A stretch of 64,000 nucleotides of DNA from positions 438,086 through 502,085 of the forward strand of contig JAGFNQ010001174.1 in assembly GCA_024364735.1 (NCBI GenBank). Direction: 5' to 3'. This DNA comes from Boesenbergia rotunda (Eukaryota > Streptophyta > Magnoliopsida > Zingiberales > Zingiberaceae). The first letter of the stretch is position 1. The number at the start of each line of letters is the position of its first letter. The translations under genes were made by a program, and so were the position numbers. Under the pieces are notes generated by a model. The model was not told the DNA's origin, did not search any database, and was given only the letters and a program-made list of their open reading frames with translations. Shown piece after piece: positions 1 through 10,263 of the stretch.

Positions 1-243
1 TCAAGGGTGTTGTACAAGGGTTTCTCCACCCTCGGGGTTGTTCCGAGAAGGAGGTTTGATAGTGAAATCTGCGATCGCTGGTGTGGACCCTTGGATTAGT
101 CACCTCAAGGAGGTGGAGACCAAGTAAATACAAGTGTTAGCATTGGATTTGGTGGTGGGTAGACTTTGACTTCTGCTTGCAAGAAGAAGAATTAATTGAA
201 GCGAGCTATTCACCCCCCCCTCTAGCTCTACCGATCCTCAACA
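1..243 (+). repeat. 5' LTR, 3'-terminal part (element A)
   Basis: Identical to the end of the LTR at 7916-9084 apart from two fewer C in the poly-C run. It ends in CA just before the primer binding site. Confidence 0.95.
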
Positions 244-245
244 AG

Positions 246-258
246 TGGTATCAGAGCG
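246..258 (+). promoter_or_regulatory. Primer binding site, initiator tRNA-Met
   Basis: TGGTATCAGAGCG starts two bases after the LTR end and matches the 3' end of plant initiator tRNA-Met, the usual minus-strand primer of plant Copia elements. Confidence 0.92.
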
Positions 259-310
259 AGGTTGCTTCGGAGGACTCACACCCAAAGAAGCAAGTGTTTG
301 AGCTGCAAGG

Positions 311-1957
311 ATGTCTTTGAAAGAGGGCCATAGCACTACACGACCACCTTACTATGAAGGGAACAACTTCGCATATTGGAAGAGTCGCATGGAAAATTAT
401 CTTATGACTGAAATCGACAATTGGTTTTCTGTTACGGAGGGTTTTGTTGCGCCGACACAAGATGGTAAAATTCTGGAATCATCCAAGTGGACAACTGAGC
501 AAAAGATGAAGGCGCAAGCAAATGCTAAAGCCACGGTAACTCTTCAATGTGGATTGAGCTCGGAACAACTAAACAAAGTCGGTCCATTTAAGAGTGCCAA
601 AGAGTTGTGGGATAAGCTAATTGAGCTAAATGAAGGCACAAAAGATTCAAGAATTGCCAAAAGGGACCTTCTTATAAATCAGTTGCAAAATTTTGTGATG
701 AAGGAAGGAGAAACCGTAAGTCAGTTGCATGGAAGGTTTAAGGAGCTTCTCAATGGCCTTCACTCGGTTGGAGAAAGTGTGGAGAACCGGGATCTCATAA
801 GGTATGCACTAAAATCCTTCCCAAGAAACTCCTTATGGTCATCAATGGTTGATGCTTATAAGGTTTTAAGGGATTTATCAATTGTCAAGCTAGATGAACT
901 ATTTTGTGAACTAGAATTGCATGAACAAGCTAATATAAGTCATAAGGAGAAAGGTATAGCTTTGGTTGCAGGTGAAAGAAGCAAGAAGAAGAGTAAAGAG
1001 AAGAAGAAGGAGAAGAAGGAAGAATCCTCCTCATCCGAGTCTGATCAAGATAGTAATAGTGATAGCGATGAGGAGCTATCATCAAGTGAAATGGCGAATT
1101 TTGTTCGGAAGATGATGAGGCGATCTAGAAAGTTCAACAAGAAGGATGTCAAAAAGATGTTCCTTGATGACAAGAAAAAGGGTAAGTCTCAAGCTAAATC
1201 TAAAGCAAAGACTGATACAATTTGTTTTGAGTGTAGTAAAAAGGGTCATATCAAAGCCGATTGTCCTGAGCTAAAAAGGAAGGATGACAAGACAAAGAAA
1301 AAGAAGGCTTTGAAAGCTACATGGGATGATACTTCTTCTAGCTCATCAGATGAAGAAATTGGGAGAAAGACCTCTAGGCATGTGGCTCTCATGGCCTTGA
1401 ATGATGTTGAAAGTAGTGAAGATGAAGAAAATCATGAAGATGAAGTTGAGTCTTCAAGCGAGTCATCATCTAGTGAGGATGAGGTAACTTCTCCTAAATT
1501 AGATAAACTCTATGCTACTATTGCATGTTTGACAAATGCTTTATCTAAATCAAAAGTCAAAGTAAAAGAGCTACAAACTAAGATGAAATTACTTGAAAAT
1601 GATACTATGCCATGTGAAGTATGTACACATCATGAAGTTGCAAATTCTAGAGGTGATGATCTTAGAAAAGAAAATGCATCATTGAAATTGCAAGTAGAGG
1701 GTTTTAGAAATGCCTTGGAAAAATTTACTTCTAGCTCAAAATATTTGGACATGATCTTAGGAAGTCAACGGGCAGTGTATAACAAGGCCGGATTAGGATA
1801 TAAACCAAAGGATAAGGAAGTTAACTTCATGTCTCTTGTTAGTAGAAATCATGTTTCAAAGGTTAAAACTGTTCAAGCTTGGGTACCCAAGCAATTTGTT
1901 GTAGATGCTATTGGACCCAACATTTGGGTACCAAAACATTTAGTTCATCGCATTTGA
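311..1957 (+). CDS. gag: Gag polyprotein of element A
   Basis: 548 residues. This is the structural protein that packages the element RNA in cytoplasmic virus-like particles. The N-terminal half (about residues 10-220) is a Copia-type gag fold with the YWKSRMENYL and KELWDKL signatures. A lysine/serine-rich acidic stretch follows (about 225-270). Then comes a CCHC zinc knuckle, CFECSKKGHIKADC, near residue 305, further acidic serine runs and a coiled-coil-like segment. The C-terminus carries two AWVPK/IWVPK-type repeats typical of SIRE gags. ATG 311 is the first good start after the primer site. The ORF is intact, unlike pol. The stop at 1955-1957 is followed by pol in another frame, so either a frame change or a mutation separates the two products. 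Confidence 0.93.
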   Translation: MSLKEGHSTTRPPYYEGNNFAYWKSRMENYLMTEIDNWFSVTEGFVAPTQDGKILESSKWTTEQKMKAQANAKATVTLQCGLSSEQLNKVGPFKSAKELWDKLIELNEGTKDSRIAKRDLLINQLQNFVMKEGETVSQLHGRFKELLNGLHSVGESVENRDLIRYALKSFPRNSLWSSMVDAYKVLRDLSIVKLDELFCELELHEQANISHKEKGIALVAGERSKKKSKEKKKEKKEESSSSESDQDSNSDSDEELSSSEMANFVRKMMRRSRKFNKKDVKKMFLDDKKKGKSQAKSKAKTDTICFECSKKGHIKADCPELKRKDDKTKKKKALKATWDDTSSSSSDEEIGRKTSRHVALMALNDVESSEDEENHEDEVESSSESSSSEDEVTSPKLDKLYATIACLTNALSKSKVKVKELQTKMKLLENDTMPCEVCTHHEVANSRGDDLRKENASLKLQVEGFRNALEKFTSSSKYLDMILGSQRAVYNKAGLGYKPKDKEVNFMSLVSRNHVSKVKTVQAWVPKQFVVDAIGPNIWVPKHLVHRI

Positions 1958-4900
1958 ACAGGCATGCGTCGAGGGGGAGCATCCAACGACATGGTTCATT
2001 GATAGTGGATGCTCTAGGCACATGACGGGAGACTCATCAAAATTTTCATCACTCAAAAACAAAAATAAAGGTACCGTTTCCTTTGGTAATAGTGGTGAAT
2101 TGAAAGTTATTGGAATAGGAGATATTAAAATTTCTGAACAATTTATAATTAGGAATGTGTTATTAGTGAAAGGTATGGTATTCAATTTGTTAAGTGTTAG
2201 TCAACTATGTGACTCGGGATATAGAGTTGAGTTTGACTCATCTCAATGTCTAATTAAACATAGTGAACTAAACACTACCATGCTTATTGGCCATAGAAAG
2301 GAAAACATTTATCAAGTTGAACTATTTGGTATTACTAATGTGTTTGCTAAGTGTTTCATGTCTAAAGAGGAAGAGACTTGGCTTTGGCATCGGAGACTTG
2401 CTCACACCAACATGAGACACATCAAGAGACTATCAAAGAATGAGTTGGTGCAAGGATTGCCAAAATTGAAGTTTCAAAAGGACAAACTATGTGATGCATG
2501 TCAAATGGGTAAGCAAACCAAGGCTACCCACAAAGGTAAAACGAACTTAAGTACGTCTACCGCTTTGGAATTATTGCATATGGATTTGTTTGATAGTAGC
2601 AAGCATGTTTCCTTGAATGATAGTAGATATTGTTTAGTTGTGATAGATGACTTCACTAGATACACTTGGGTGTTTTTCTTAAAGCATAAGGATCATACCT
2701 TAGAAACCTTGATTGCTTTTTGTAAAAGAGTAGAAAATGAGAAAAATTCGAAAATCAATAGATTACGAAGTGATCATGGAGGTGAGTTTGAAAACGAAAG
2801 ATTTGAAAATTTTTGCTCACAAAATGGATATAAGCATGAATTCTCTACCCCTAGAACACCATAACAAAATGGGGTGGTTGAGAGAAAGAATAGAGTTTTA
2901 CAAGAGGCCGCTAGGAGTATGTTAAATGAATACTCACTTCATAGTTATCTATGGGCCGAAGCAATTAATACGGCATGTTATGTGCAAAATAGGACTTTGA
3001 TACATAGGTTCTTGAATAAAACACCTCATGAATTGTGGTTTGGTAAACCTCCTACAATAAAACATCTTAGGAGTGTTTGGATGTAAAGTATATATTTTAA
3101 ACACCAAAGATCACTTAGGAAAATTTTCCGCCAAGGCGGATGAAGGTATTCTTGTAGGGTATTCCGCTCATAGCAAAGCATATCGAGTTTATAATAAGCG
3201 ATCCAAAATAGTTGAAGAGTCTCTAAATGTAGTTTTTGAAGAAAATCCAAGCTCGAGTTTAAATAAAGCAATAGAGGAGGAAGTACAATTTGAATTAGAG
3301 AAATTGACATTAGAGGAGGAAAATAATCTTGAGAAAGAAGAGAGTGAAACGGAAGGTGTGATTGAGCTACCACTTGAGAATGTAATCACTACAACTCAAG
3401 AACCAAGACATACAAGAACAACTACAAACCATCCCTTGGAGCAAGTAGTGGGTGACATTACCCATGGGGTACGGACTCGATCTTATTTTCGGAATGAAGG
3501 GAGTCAAGTGGCTCTAATTTCACAAGTCGAGCCCAAAGCCGTAAGTGATGCGTTGCTTGATCCCGATTGGATTTTGGCAATGCAAGATGAGTTGTCTCAA
3601 TTTGAGAGAAGTCAAGTTTGGGAATTAGTTCCTAGAGCCAAAGGGAAATCAATCATTGATACGAAATGGGTTTTTAGGAACAAACTTGATGATAAAGGGA
3701 TGGTTGTGAGAAATAAAGCTAGATTGGTTGCTAGAGGTTTTAATCAAGTTGAAGGGTTGGACTATGATGAAACTTATGCACCGGTAGCTCGGTTGGAGTC
3801 TATTAGGATGATGTTGGCATTTGCCGCTCACAAAGGATTTAAGTTGTATCAAATGGATGTAAAATCGGCATTTTTAAATGGTTTTATCAAAGAAGAAGTA
3901 TATGTTGAGCAACCTCCGGGTTTTGAAGATTTACAATGTCCAAACCATGTATACAAGCTTAAGAAAGCATTGTATGGACTAAAACAAGCACCTCGTGCTT
4001 GGTATGAAAGATTGTCTACATTCTTAGTGTCAAAGGGTTTTCATAGAGGAACAATTGATCCTACGTTATTTTTAAAGACTAGTGGGGAAGATATCTTTGT
4101 GGCCCAAGTCTATGTAGATGACATAATTTGTGGATCCACAAACAAAGACTATCTAAATGAATTCATAAATCACATGGAAAGTGAATTTGAAATGAGTTTG
4201 GTTGGTGAATTAACATTTTTCTTGGGTTTACAAATTCAACAAACAAAAGATGGCATATATATTCATCAATCCAAATATGTAGGAGAAATCATTAAGAAAT
4301 TTGGAATGGAGAGTGCCAAAGAAATATCTACCCCTATGGCTACTAACACCAAGTTAGACAATGATATTGAAGGTAAAGAAGTTGACTCCAAATTGTATCG
4401 TAGTGCCATAGGTAGTCTCCTTTATCTCACGGCTAGTAGACCCGATATATTGTTTGCCGTGGGTATGTGTGCAAGGTATCAAACTTGTGCCAAGGAGTCA
4501 CATCTATGTGCAATCAAAAGAATCCTTCGCTACCTTAAAGGGACTCAACGGGTGGGTTTGTGGTACCCTAGAACCGAAACGTTTGATCTTGTAGGATATT
4601 CCGATTCGGATTATGCCGGATGTAAATTGGATCGGAAAAGTACTAGTGGTGGATGCCAATTTTTGGGATCTTCCTTGGTGAGTTGGTCAAGTAGAAAACA
4701 ACATTGTGTAGCACTCTCCACAACCGAAGCCGAATATATAGCTATGGGTGAATGTGTGTCACAATTATTATGGATGACTCATACCTTGGAAGATTATAAA
4801 CTCATCTACAAAAATGTGCAAGTTCTTTGTGACAATGTGAGTACCATAAACTTGACAAAAAATCCGGTTCATCATTCACGAACTAAGCACATTGAGGTTA

Positions 4901-5064
4901 AACATCATTTTATTCGAGATCATGTAGCTAATGGGGATATTGTTCTTAAATATGTTGAGTCAAAATCAAATCTTGCGGATCTTTTCACCAAACCTCTTCC
5001 GGAATCTGAGTTTAGCCACTTGCGAAGAGAATTAGGATGTGCCATATTGATTAGTCCTCCATGA
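1956..5064 (+). pseudogene. pol: Pol of element A (PR-IN-RT-RNase H), broken
   Basis: Reads from a protease segment (WFIDSGCSRHMTG near 1992) through the pre-integrase HRRLAH and Cys motif (about 2385-2510), integrase core (MDLFDSS, DDFTRYTW, SDHGGEFEN), RT with YVDDIICGS (near 4110) and RNase H (DSDYAGCKLDRKSTSGG; HIEVKHHFIRDHV) to a stop at 5062-5064. Two breaks are visible. A TAA at 2862-2864 falls where Copia integrases have Gln in the PQQNG motif (CAA to TAA). A one-base insertion near 3072 precedes the VFGCK motif. The frame from 3073 to the end is open for 663 codons. Pol lies one frame away from gag. The copy cannot make full Pol as it stands. Confidence 0.92.
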
Positions 5065-6024
5065 TCATTTCAAGATCTTCAACTCACTTGCTTTAATGTG
5101 CATCTCACAAGAACCTAGAACTTCCCTTGCTTGTGCCTTTGTAGATGGGAGTGAGATGTTAGGTTTCATCTTCTTGTTCATAATGCTTGTTATGATGTAT
5201 TACTTTGAGCAAGAAGATGAAAATTCCTCATTAATCATTCACTTGACCAATCATGGGGAAGACTCGTACGCTATTAATGTGTACTTAGTCCAAAGATCGT
5301 GATTGGATATTTCAATGAACTAACCCAATATCCAAGTCCTTGGAGACCATGTGATGGTGCTTGACCCCTTAGGAACTCGAAAATGCCTCCAATTGGGCAC
5401 GTTTTTAGCCAGGTATCAGTTATTCCCATTACCAATCGATTGATTTCAGTTATCAATCGATTGGTGGGTCTGCATCGTTCGGCAGACACCCTATGAATCG
5501 ATTCCCTAATCGATTCAAGCAGTTTTTCTCGGGCACAGATTGTTTCTTAATCGATCAATGGATCGATTAATCCAGTTCCAATCGATCGGCTAATCGATTA
5601 CGCTCATATGGATCGATTCAACCAGGCCGTAATCGATCACTCAATCGATTACGGCCATTAACGCTTTCCACCTAACCTGTCCTGTCACTCGCGTTTTGCC
5701 CTAAAACCCTCGGCCGTCCCAAAACCCTCCCACATCTCTCTCTCGCGCGCTCCATCCTCACGCCCTCGTGTCCTCTTCGTCCTCGCTAGTGCTCCCCGAC
5801 CACCCGGCGTCCTCGCGAGCCCGAACGCGTCTCGGACGACAGGGAGTGAAAGCAGGGCACCACCTGCTTCCCTCTCCTCAAGCTCTAGCTTCCCTCACGC
5901 GTCTCCCTCAGCGTGCCCTCTCCTCTCGACGCCACACCTCGCAGGCGCTCCGTTCTCCTCCTTCACGCGACGCGCAGCTGCTGGGAGATTTTGCGCGCCA
6001 CTGTTCCAGCCTTTTCTTTCACCA
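5065..6024 (+). other. Post-pol spacer of element A
   Basis: About 960 bases with no convincing protein. 5425-5665 holds a cluster of AATCGATT / ATCGATC pairs like those in the LTR. 5700-5830 is C/T-rich and GC-rich, which could be the promoter and leader of the extra gene that starts at 6025. No clear TATA box was found. Confidence 0.6.
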
Positions 6025-7568
6025 ATGGCGCCAAAGTAAACCCTATTTTTTTTTCCTTGATAATTGGTTATTTGATCTTGGCTAATCAAATGTTTCTTCT
6101 GATTGTTGTATTCTTTTGGTTGCATTGCATTCCCCATTTCACCCTGTGCGTCACTTCTCCTAACCCTAAAACTCTGGTCGTCCCTAACACTCACAACCCT
6201 AAACCCTAAACTCTGTGTATCCTAATCCCACACTCCAATTTTATTGTTTGTGTGTCCTCACATTGTCTTCTTGGTTATCTTTGGTTGGTCATCAATAGGA
6301 AGAAACAACGGGCGGATGAGACGGTTGCCGGGTCTTCTCGCCCTAGACCCCCTACGGATGCCCGTTTTCCTAATGCCGCCCTTCAAAAGGCCTATGGTCA
6401 ACATGTATTTAAATTGATTGCCCCTAGATCACTAGACCGCCAATACTTTCATGATCATTGCTTCTCCGTGTTTCAAATCCTTGAAAACTATAAACTCGAG
6501 TCTATTATCTATTGTGAGCGAGGGGTCAACATAGGGTTGGTTTCCGAGTTCTATAACAACCTACACACCTTGGATGGTGTAAATTATAAAACTCGGGTAG
6601 CCAAACAAAGTTTGGATTTTAGCTATACGACTCTTTCGGCTTTCCTCCAGTGTCGTCCCTCTACAAATAGCTTTGTTTTCTTTCCTACACTTCCTGAGCT
6701 TTTACCTCCGCCATTTGAGGATATCTCCCTTGACTCGATGTATCAACATTTCTTTCGGCGTCCCCGTCCAGATGGCCCTTATGCCAATCTGACCACGTTT
6801 CCTGCTCTTGAGCTCTCTGCTATCGATTATGCCCTTTATAAGGTCGTAATCAACTGTTTTTTGCCTATTGTGTCTCGCGCTTTAGCGACCGTCCGACCCT
6901 CTCAGCTTTTCTTGACCTATGCTCTTCACCGGGGTCTTGATGTCAACATCCCTCTGAACATATTTCATTCCATTATCCATTTCACTCAGCCTGTGCACGG
7001 TACCGTTCATATGCCTTTTGGGCATATTATTACAGACTGGCTTGCCACTATGGGGATTGACGTCTCTCGAGGGAAGGTGGAGCCCATGACCGTCAAATAC
7101 TCCCGGATTTCAGCACGTTCGTTCTCCAAATCTGGGATGACGGGCGAGTTTGGCGACATTCGTTGGACTGATGGTCGGCAGGTTGGGGAGGGCCCGCGCG
7201 CACGCCCTGGACATGGACCCGCTGCTGCGGCTGCTCCGGATGATGTCGAGGAGGAGGACCTTCGAGATAGGATGCTTGCCTTTGAGGAGACCATTGACAC
7301 TCGTTTTGAGGAGATGCGGTTGGAGAGTGACATGCGTCACTACGAGACGCAGACACGCCTTACATCCATTGAGCGCACCCTGCTGGAGGTGCGTGATATG
7401 TGTCGCTCCCGGATGCGCGGCCAGCATCCTTCTCTTCCTCCACCGTCTACTGATGCTCCATCGTCGGAGGTTGGCGCTACTTCGGGAGGTTCTGGTCTTC
7501 CCGATGTTGCGGAGACCCCGGCCGCTGATCCTGCTGCTGCTCTCGAGGAGTTCTTCTTTGAGCCGTGA
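6025..7568 (+). CDS. Spliced extra gene between pol and 3' LTR, plant-transposon-protein type
   Basis: Proposed exons 6025-6035 and 6299-7568, giving about 426 residues. ATG 6025 sits in a strong plant context (accaATGGCG). Its short exon ends at a GT donor (6036) and joins in frame at the AG before 6299, giving MAPKKKQR, a basic start. The unspliced ORF has no ATG upstream of 6299. The body (about residues 30-270) has a CERGVNIGLVSEFYNNL-type motif. It resembles the 'putative plant transposon protein' (Transposase_32-like) domain seen in extra ORFs of plant retroelements; this identification is from memory. The C-terminal third is Ala/Pro-rich with a coiled coil near residues 310-370 (LRDRMLAFEETIDTRFEEM). 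Function is unknown. SIRE elements often carry an env-like gene here, but I see no signal peptide or membrane anchor. Confidence 0.75.
6036..6298 (+). other. Probable intron of the extra gene
   Basis: 263 bases bounded by GTAAAC and ATCAATAG, T-rich, and joining ATG 6025 to the long frame. It contains several CCCTAAA-like motifs (6165-6210). Confidence 0.7.
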
Positions 7569-7900
7569 TTTATGTAGTCCTGTTTTGGTTTTGTACTCTG
7601 TCTATGGATATTGTTGACTCTTGATGCTTATATGCTATGTTCACCTTTTCTGCCTTATATGCTACTGGGTTGTTTACATGTTGCTAGTTGTGATTTTCTA
7701 TCTTGTATGGGGCTTCCATTGAGGGGGAGTTCTTCTATGTTTACTTGTCATTTTTGATATTTGGCAAAGGGGGAGACTTGCAGATATTTAAAGTTTAGAT
7801 TCATGATTATGCTCTAAATAACTTTACTATATGCTTATTGGATTGATATCGCTGATGTTATGTTGAAAGTTAGCTTAAACTTAAATAGATTGTCAAACAT

Positions 7901-7915
7901 CAAAAAGGGGGAGAT
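7901..7915 (+). promoter_or_regulatory. Polypurine tract of element A
   Basis: CAAAAAGGGGGAGAT lies directly before the LTR start TGTAGATG. Two similar purine runs lie upstream near 7722 and 7765, as often seen in SIRE-type elements. Confidence 0.85.
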
Positions 7916-8020
7916 TGTAGATGCAATCATGCCCTAAATTAGAGGTTTCGATGATTGACGGTTATTTAAGTTTAAGCTAATACATTGGATCTAACATTGA
8001 GATTTAGTGTGCAGTAACGC

Positions 8021-8165
8021 AGGAAGTCCAAGGGATGGTCGGGGACCGAGTTCTTGGCATGAAGACCCGGAGTTGAGGAAGCTCCAGGCAGGAAGTCCAA
8101 GGGATGGTCGGGGACGGAACTCTTGGCATGAAGACCCGGAGCTGGGAGGCTTCAGGCGTGAAGTC
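8021..8165 (+). repeat. 69-bp tandem repeat in the LTR
   Basis: AGGAAGTCCAAGGGATGG starts at 8021 and again at 8090, and a third partial start (TGAAGTCCAGG) is at 8159. Period 69. Confidence 0.88.
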
Positions 8166-8254
8166 CAGGAAACGAGAGGTTTCGCTGGCACAAGGTAATT
8201 GAATCCATTGGAAGGCTAATTGATTGGTGAACTCAGCTGTGAACTCCAGAGTTG

Positions 8255-8630
8255 GCGTATCAATCGATCCACCAATCGATTAGAAGATGACTAATCGATT
8301 GGTGAATCGATTCAGACTGACTCTGTGTGGAAACAGGCAGTTCTGAATCGATTACAGAATCGATTACGAATGATTCTGCCGTAGACAGAACGCTCGGTAA
8401 TCGATCACTCAATCGATTCAGAAACCCTGCAATCGATTGGTGAATCGATTACAAGCTGTTCTGTGCGCGACAGAACGCTTGGTAATCGATCCCGTAATCG
8501 ATTCAGGATTCCAATCGATCAGTAAATCGATTCAAGTTCAAATGGCGTAATCCCAGCCGTTCATCCAACGTCCGTACTGCTCAACGGTTACTTGGTAATC
8601 GATTGGGGCTTCTCACCAATCGATTCAGGA
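8255..8630. repeat. Array of AATCGATT pair cassettes in the LTR
   Basis: Eight or so cassettes, mostly ATCGAT[T/C]-4 to 6 nt-AATCGATT, separated by short unique spacers; one pair has a longer spacer. Each cassette can form a hairpin. Similar pairs occur at 5425-5665. Confidence 0.85.
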
Positions 8631-9173
8631 AGCAAAATAAGACCGTTATAAGCGGAAAATCGAGCTCAAACGAGTACACTGTTCCATTGCGATTTGAGCT
8701 AGGGTTTTGGTGCTTCAAGCTGTGTGTTCAAGCTCAAGTTTCCAACACCTTCATCAAGCAATCAAAGGAAGGAGAAGCAAGCCTATTGTGTAATACTTCT
8801 CTCTTTTCTTCTTCCTTGTGTTGTTCTTTGTGAAAGTCTTCAAGGGTGTTGTACAAGGGTTTCTCCACCCTCGGGGTTGTTCCGAGAAGGAGGTTTGATA
8901 GTGAAATCTGCGATCGCTGGTGTGGACCCTTGGATTAGTCACCTCAAGGAGGTGGAGACCAAGTAAATACAAGTGTTAGCATTGGATTTGGTGGTGGGTA
9001 GACTTTGACTTCTGCTTGCAAGAAGAAGAATTAATTGAAGCGAGCTATTCACCCCCCCCCCTCTAGCTCTACCGATCCTCAACATCTTTATCTATTTGTG
9101 TTGTAAATTGAATTGAACCAGTTTTGTTACTGGTTTGTCGGTTTTGTACTGACATTGTGTATTTCAATTCCAG

Positions 9174-9923
9174 ATGCCGAGATTTATTACCACAATGACT
9201 CGTCGAGATGTGCGACGGAATCATTTGAGGGAACAGATAGAGGAGATTGACTACCTCCCACATCTAGGCATCCTAGGGCATATGGGAAGACTTGATCGTC
9301 TATTTTGGAAACTCGAACAGGAAGAGTTCCCAGTCCTAGATAACTACCGGATCGGGGCATTGATTAGTTCTTTGCCGAGACGTGCTGAAGTAGCTGCAAG
9401 AGGTATTTGGGGATGCTACGAAGGACGTATCTCATATACCGAGTTGTGCAGAGAACTACTTCGCCAGAATTTTTCAGAAGAGGATCTGGAAGATTCTGAG
9501 GATGATATGGAAGAGGATCAGGAAGAGTCTGAGGACGATCTAGAAGAGGATCCTGAAGAATTTGAAGAGGATCCAGAGATGGATCTGATTGTAGAATTCG
9601 AGGGGGATCCTGAGGAAATCGAGTGGGATCCAATTGAAGATTCTGAGGAGGGCCCAGAGGAAGATCCTGAAATGTTCGAGGACGATCCCGAAATGTTCGA
9701 GGACGATCCCGAAATGCCTGGGGAAAACCCTGAAATATTTGAGAAAGATCCTGATATTGATATGATCGAGAAAGATCTTGAAATATTTGAGGAAGATCCG
9801 ATAGAATCTATGGAAGATCCCGAGCCTGATCAGACTGGCCGATTAGAGATGAACGAGAGAGTGATAGCCACTGCCATAATATTTTTTATTATGGGAATGA
9901 TGTCAACTTATCTAGTTCATTAA
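9174..9923 (+). CDS. Acidic-repeat protein with C-terminal hydrophobic tail, upstream of gag (unknown)
   Basis: 249 residues, ATG directly after a TTCCAG that resembles a splice acceptor. I do not recognise the family. Residues 1-100 are basic to neutral and look folded (LGHMGRLDRLFWKLEQ, ISSLPRRAEVAARGIWGCY). Residues 100-220 are a degenerate Glu/Asp/Pro repeat (EEDPE, FEDDPEM). Residues 228-247 are hydrophobic (VIATAIIFFIMGMMSTYLV), like a single tail anchor. It lies on the same strand as and about 340 bases before gag of element B and is free of stops although gag and pol beside it are broken. It may be an accessory ORF of the element or a captured gene. Confidence 0.6.
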   Translation: MPRFITTMTRRDVRRNHLREQIEEIDYLPHLGILGHMGRLDRLFWKLEQEEFPVLDNYRIGALISSLPRRAEVAARGIWGCYEGRISYTELCRELLRQNFSEEDLEDSEDDMEEDQEESEDDLEEDPEEFEEDPEMDLIVEFEGDPEEIEWDPIEDSEEGPEEDPEMFEDDPEMFEDDPEMPGENPEIFEKDPDIDMIEKDLEIFEEDPIESMEDPEPDQTGRLEMNERVIATAIIFFIMGMMSTYLVH

Positions 9924-10263
9924 ATTCTGTTTGTTGTACCAACTGATTAAGCCTATTAAATAAAGTTATGTTATGTGTTAACTGACTTATCAATGATTAG
10001 TTTATTATATGATTAGTTCATATTCAATGATTAGTTCATTTATATGATTAGTTCATATTTAAGACAAATGATTAGTTCGTTTAATGGGATGTATGTAATA
10101 TAATTGATCAATGTTAATTAGATTGGATTATACGAATGATGAGTAGAAACGTAGTTATCACTTGATTTCGTAAACTAAGTCAAGTTTACATTGAGTCAAT
10201 AAAAAATTATGTACATATGTTATACACTGAATTAATTAATAATATGTTTATTTATGATAGATC
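9924..10263 (+). other. AT-rich spacer before gag
   Basis: No gene seen. A short direct repeat, ATGATTAGTTCAT, recurs about four times between 9995 and 10080. Confidence 0.6.

Larger units (their letters stand above)
1..9084 (+). mobile_element. Copia SIRE-type LTR retrotransposon A (5' end outside window)
   Basis: The order is LTR tail, initiator tRNA-Met primer site, gag, pol (protease-integrase-RT-RNase H), a long post-pol region with an extra gene, polypurine tract and complete 3' LTR. This order and the extra gene after pol fit the SIRE/Maximus lineage of Copia. The first 243 bases match 8840-9084 exactly except for the length of one poly-C run (8 versus 10), so the insertion looks young. 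Pol is nevertheless broken. The right end abuts the leader of another Copia element, suggesting that A inserted into B. The left target duplication lies outside the window. Confidence 0.93.
7916..9084 (+). repeat. 3' LTR of element A (1169 bp)
   Basis: Starts TGTAG after the polypurine tract and ends TCAACA. It contains a 69-bp tandem repeat, then a cluster of AATCGATT pairs, then the conserved 3' segment shared with bases 1-243. Confidence 0.93.

Noticed and set aside
246..258. tRNA genes at TGGTATCAGAGC sites
   Set aside because: These are primer binding sites next to LTR ends or in the viral leader, without a cloverleaf.
5768..6209. Overlapping ORFs on both strands upstream of the extra gene
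   Set aside because: GC-rich leader sequence; the frames overlap the proposed first exon and intron and show no family features.
7093..7617. Long ORFs opposite to or overlapping the extra gene of element A
   Set aside because: Shadows of the GC-rich coding frame 6299-7568.
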